A stretch of DNA of 39,110 bases from a virus. Location of the stretch: positions 1-39,110 of IMG/VR virus record IMGVR_UViG_3300044533_000249. The stretch is one strand, 5' to 3'. Position 1 is the first letter of the stretch, and each line of letters begins with the position of its first letter. The notes beneath the pieces are model-generated. The model did no database searches and was not told the origin of the DNA. It saw only the letters and a program-made list of their open reading frames with translations. Below are positions 37,361 through 39,110 of this stretch, in pieces. The translations under genes were made by a program, and so were the position numbers.

Positions 37361-39110
37361 ATGTATCTTGTCCCTAACATTCATCCAGGTTCTGGCAGCG
37401 CAGGTGTGCCTACTGTGCAGGCTAACTTTGCTGTTCCGTTGAGTGATTGGACGACGCTTGACACAACCACCTCTATGCCGTCTGGCGGTTCTATTAGCCG
37501 TTCTGGACAAGGTATGCTGTATGATAGCACTGGCAAGCTGACGTATGCGCCGAATAATTTAGCGTTGCAAAGTCAGACATTAAACAATGCTTCTTGGACA
37601 TTATCTAATATTTTAGCTTTTGGTAGTGGTTCTGTAGCAGATGCTACAACGGCACCTGACGGGACAACGACAGCAGACAAAATTGTTGAAGATACGGCCT
37701 TAGCTTATCATTACGTATATCCATCGATTATAAATGTTATATCTGGTCAGTCGTATGTAATGTCTATTTATGCAAAAGCCGGCGAACGTTCGTTCTTGCA
37801 AATAGTAAGCTCTGGGGGATTTGGCGCAAATGCGTTTGCTAATTTTGATTTATCCACAGGTGTATTGGGAACTGTAGGCTCAACGGCGACAGCAAGTATT
37901 TTGTCTGTAGGAAATGGTTGGTATCGCTGCACAATCGCTGCAACTGCGACAGCAACAACAACTTTAGCTTTAGCTTATGCTATAGTTTCAAGCGCGACAT
38001 CCGCTAGATTTGGGACATATACTGGCGACGGAACATCTGGCCTATATCTGTGGGGCGCACAGGCCGAAGCCGTCACCTACCAAACAACCCCATCCACTTA
38101 TGTAGCGACAACCACAGCCGCCTACTACGGCCCTCGCTTTGATTACGATCCGTCAACGCTTGCTGCTAAGGGTTTGCTGATTGAGGGGACGAGGACGAAC
38201 CTGATAAGTTATTCCAATCTCCTAGATAGCGGCGGTTGGGCCATTAGCGGCGTTACACGTTCGGCTACCGTAACAAGCCCGAATGGCATTGCAAATAGCG
38301 CACAGACTATCGCTACAACAGCCGCAACAGCCATTCATATCATCCAAAATTCTGTTACAGGAATAACTGGTCTTACAAGCGGCGCAGCTTATGCGTATTC
38401 CGTTTATGTAAAAGCTGCTGGCAGCAACTTTGTTTATTTGGACAACTATTGGACGACTAACTATTACGCCTCTGCGGTGTTTGATTTAAGCAATTCATCT
38501 GCAACGGCTGCAAGTCAAACATCTGTGGGTGCGAGTGGTGGAACGATTTACTCCACGAAGCAAGAAAATATCGGCGGTGGATGGTTTAGGCTTACGCTTG
38601 TTTCAAGCATAGCCACGACAACAACCTCACCGGTAATAGGCATTGCTCCTGCCGCTACTGGCAACACGTTTACTACCGCTGGCGCAATTTCGTTTACAGG
38701 CACGACTGCGGAAGCTGTGTCTTTGTTCGGCGCAATGTATGAGTTGGGTAACTTCTCGACATCATACGTTCCTGTCCCGACCACAGGTTCCACAGCCCGC
38801 GCCGCAGAAACATTCGCCATTACTGGCTATAGCTCAAACCTCATCAACGCCTATTACACTGATGAGCAGACAGGTAACGCATACAGCCAACCGTATAACG
38901 CCGGAACCGCGCCTAGCCCATCGTTTGCTTGGCTGACATCATTACGGCCATATACGAACGCATACGCTGGTAGCATAGCCTCGCCTAGCTGGCTGTCATT
39001 TAGCCGCGCCGGACAAGCGCTTATGACAGATAGCACTGGTGAGTTGACGTATGCGCCAAATAACCAGTTTCTAAATAGTCAGACGTTCCAAACGACGTGG
39101 AGCGGCCTAA
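37361..39110 (+). CDS. Modular fibre/spike protein, N-terminal part (3' truncated)
   Basis: The ATG at 37361 (MYLVPNIHPGSGSAGVPTVQ) opens a frame that is still open at the window end, 583 codons later. A head-binding segment of about 65 residues (ISRSGQGMLYDSTGKLTYAP) is followed by two complete modules (APDGTTTADKIVEDTA, SIYAKAGERSFLQIV, VGNGWYRC, GDGTSGLYLWGAQ) and an inter-module block (ITGYSSNLINAYYTDEQTGN), then the start of a third. The frame continues in phase into base 1 of the window, and both parts share long near-identical stretches. Probable receptor-binding fibre. Confidence 0.8.
   Translation, partial: MYLVPNIHPGSGSAGVPTVQANFAVPLSDWTTLDTTTSMPSGGSISRSGQGMLYDSTGKLTYAPNNLALQSQTLNNASWTLSNILAFGSGSVADATTAPDGTTTADKIVEDTALAYHYVYPSIINVISGQSYVMSIYAKAGERSFLQIVSSGGFGANAFANFDLSTGVLGTVGSTATASILSVGNGWYRCTIAATATATTTLALAYAIVSSATSARFGTYTGDGTSGLYLWGAQAEAVTYQTTPSTYVATTTAAYYGPRFDYDPSTLAAKGLLIEGTRTNLISYSNLLDSGGWAISGVTRSATVTSPNGIANSAQTIATTAATAIHIIQNSVTGITGLTSGAAYAYSVYVKAAGSNFVYLDNYWTTNYYASAVFDLSNSSATAASQTSVGASGGTIYSTKQENIGGGWFRLTLVSSIATTTTSPVIGIAPAATGNTFTTAGAISFTGTTAEAVSLFGAMYELGNFSTSYVPVPTTGSTARAAETFAITGYSSNLINAYYTDEQTGNAYSQPYNAGTAPSPSFAWLTSLRPYTNAYAGSIASPSWLSFSRAGQALMTDSTGELTYAPNNQFLNSQTFQTTWSGL
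37965..38063 (+). repeat. Internal copy of the left window end
   Basis: Identical to bases 1-99 over its whole length. It lies at the end of the first fibre module. Confidence 0.9.
38984..39110 (+). repeat. Right window end identical to 948-1074
   Basis: 127 bp exact match reaching the last base of the window; the base before it differs. The similarity is to the inter-module block of the fibre gene. Confidence 0.9.

Noticed and set aside
1-39110. Direct terminal repeats of a linear phage genome
   Set aside because: The two ends do not match each other; each matches a different internal position of the fibre gene. An assembly break in a repeat explains this better.
37361-39110. Diversity-generating retroelement acting on the fibre
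   Set aside because: No reverse transcriptase is encoded and the differences between copies are not concentrated at adenines.
1-39110. tRNA genes
   Set aside because: I saw no cloverleaf with a TTCRA loop and acceptor stem in the intergenic DNA; a tRNA search tool would be needed to exclude them fully.

Overview
The window is almost all of one tailed-phage genome with a P22-like virion (short-tailed, podovirus-type). Reading the end of the window into its start gives the P22 order: terminase small and large subunits, portal, (fibre genes), scaffold, coat, gp4-like head-tail adaptor, gp10-like stabilisation protein, fibres, three ejection proteins, lysis. An i-spanin/o-spanin pair shows that the host is Gram-negative, and the gene families suggest Pseudomonadota. 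I see no integrase, lysogeny repressor or phage RNA polymerase, so there is no support for a temperate life style and host sigma70 promoters are the likely drivers. The product names come from motif recognition, not from database searches.

Layout. (1) 1-16507, + strand: 3' part of a modular fibre gene, scaffold, coat, two small virion proteins each followed by a hairpin terminator, head completion proteins, two fibre-like proteins, an acetyltransferase-like protein, three ejection proteins (one with a lysozyme domain), then endolysin, small membrane proteins and overlapping spanins. (2) 16397-18571, - strand: VRR-NUC nuclease, SNF2-type helicase, a small protein and a DUF6378-like protein. 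(3) 18635-26308, + strand: DUF2800/RecB-like nuclease, unknown partner, small HTH proteins, a tiny secreted protein, family A DNA polymerase, PAPS-reductase-like protein, primase-helicase and a 33-residue lipoprotein. (4) 29266-26358, - strand: a tightly packed operon of very small genes, many joined by ATGA overlaps, including a methylase-like protein, an AlpA-like HTH, two 30-residue membrane proteins and a protein that is only DnaA domain IV. (5) 29267-30356: about 1.1 kb without genes but rich in repeats. (6) 30357-39110, + strand: HNH nuclease, terminases, small basic proteins, a second HNH protein, portal, small virion proteins and the 5' part of the modular fibre gene.

The most notable signal is the control region with the operon it faces. 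Two near-identical sigma70 promoters (TTGACA-N17-TATAAC) drive the leftward operon, and each has a perfect DnaA box (TTATACACA) lying across its -10 element. The same operon encodes a free-standing DnaA DNA-binding domain that keeps the RDH(S/T)TV recognition motif. Beside the promoters lie three 21-bp tandem repeats, an AT-rich tract, inverted copies of the repeat core, a leftward terminator, and an array of 18 GTTTAC sites, eight of which form four pairs in an exact 14-bp register. I read this as a candidate replication origin or operator array coupled to a DnaA-like autoregulator; this is inference.

Both ends of the window fall inside near-identical repeats of the fibre gene (99 and 127 bp exact matches to internal copies). 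They therefore look like assembly breaks in a repeat, not natural genome ends.
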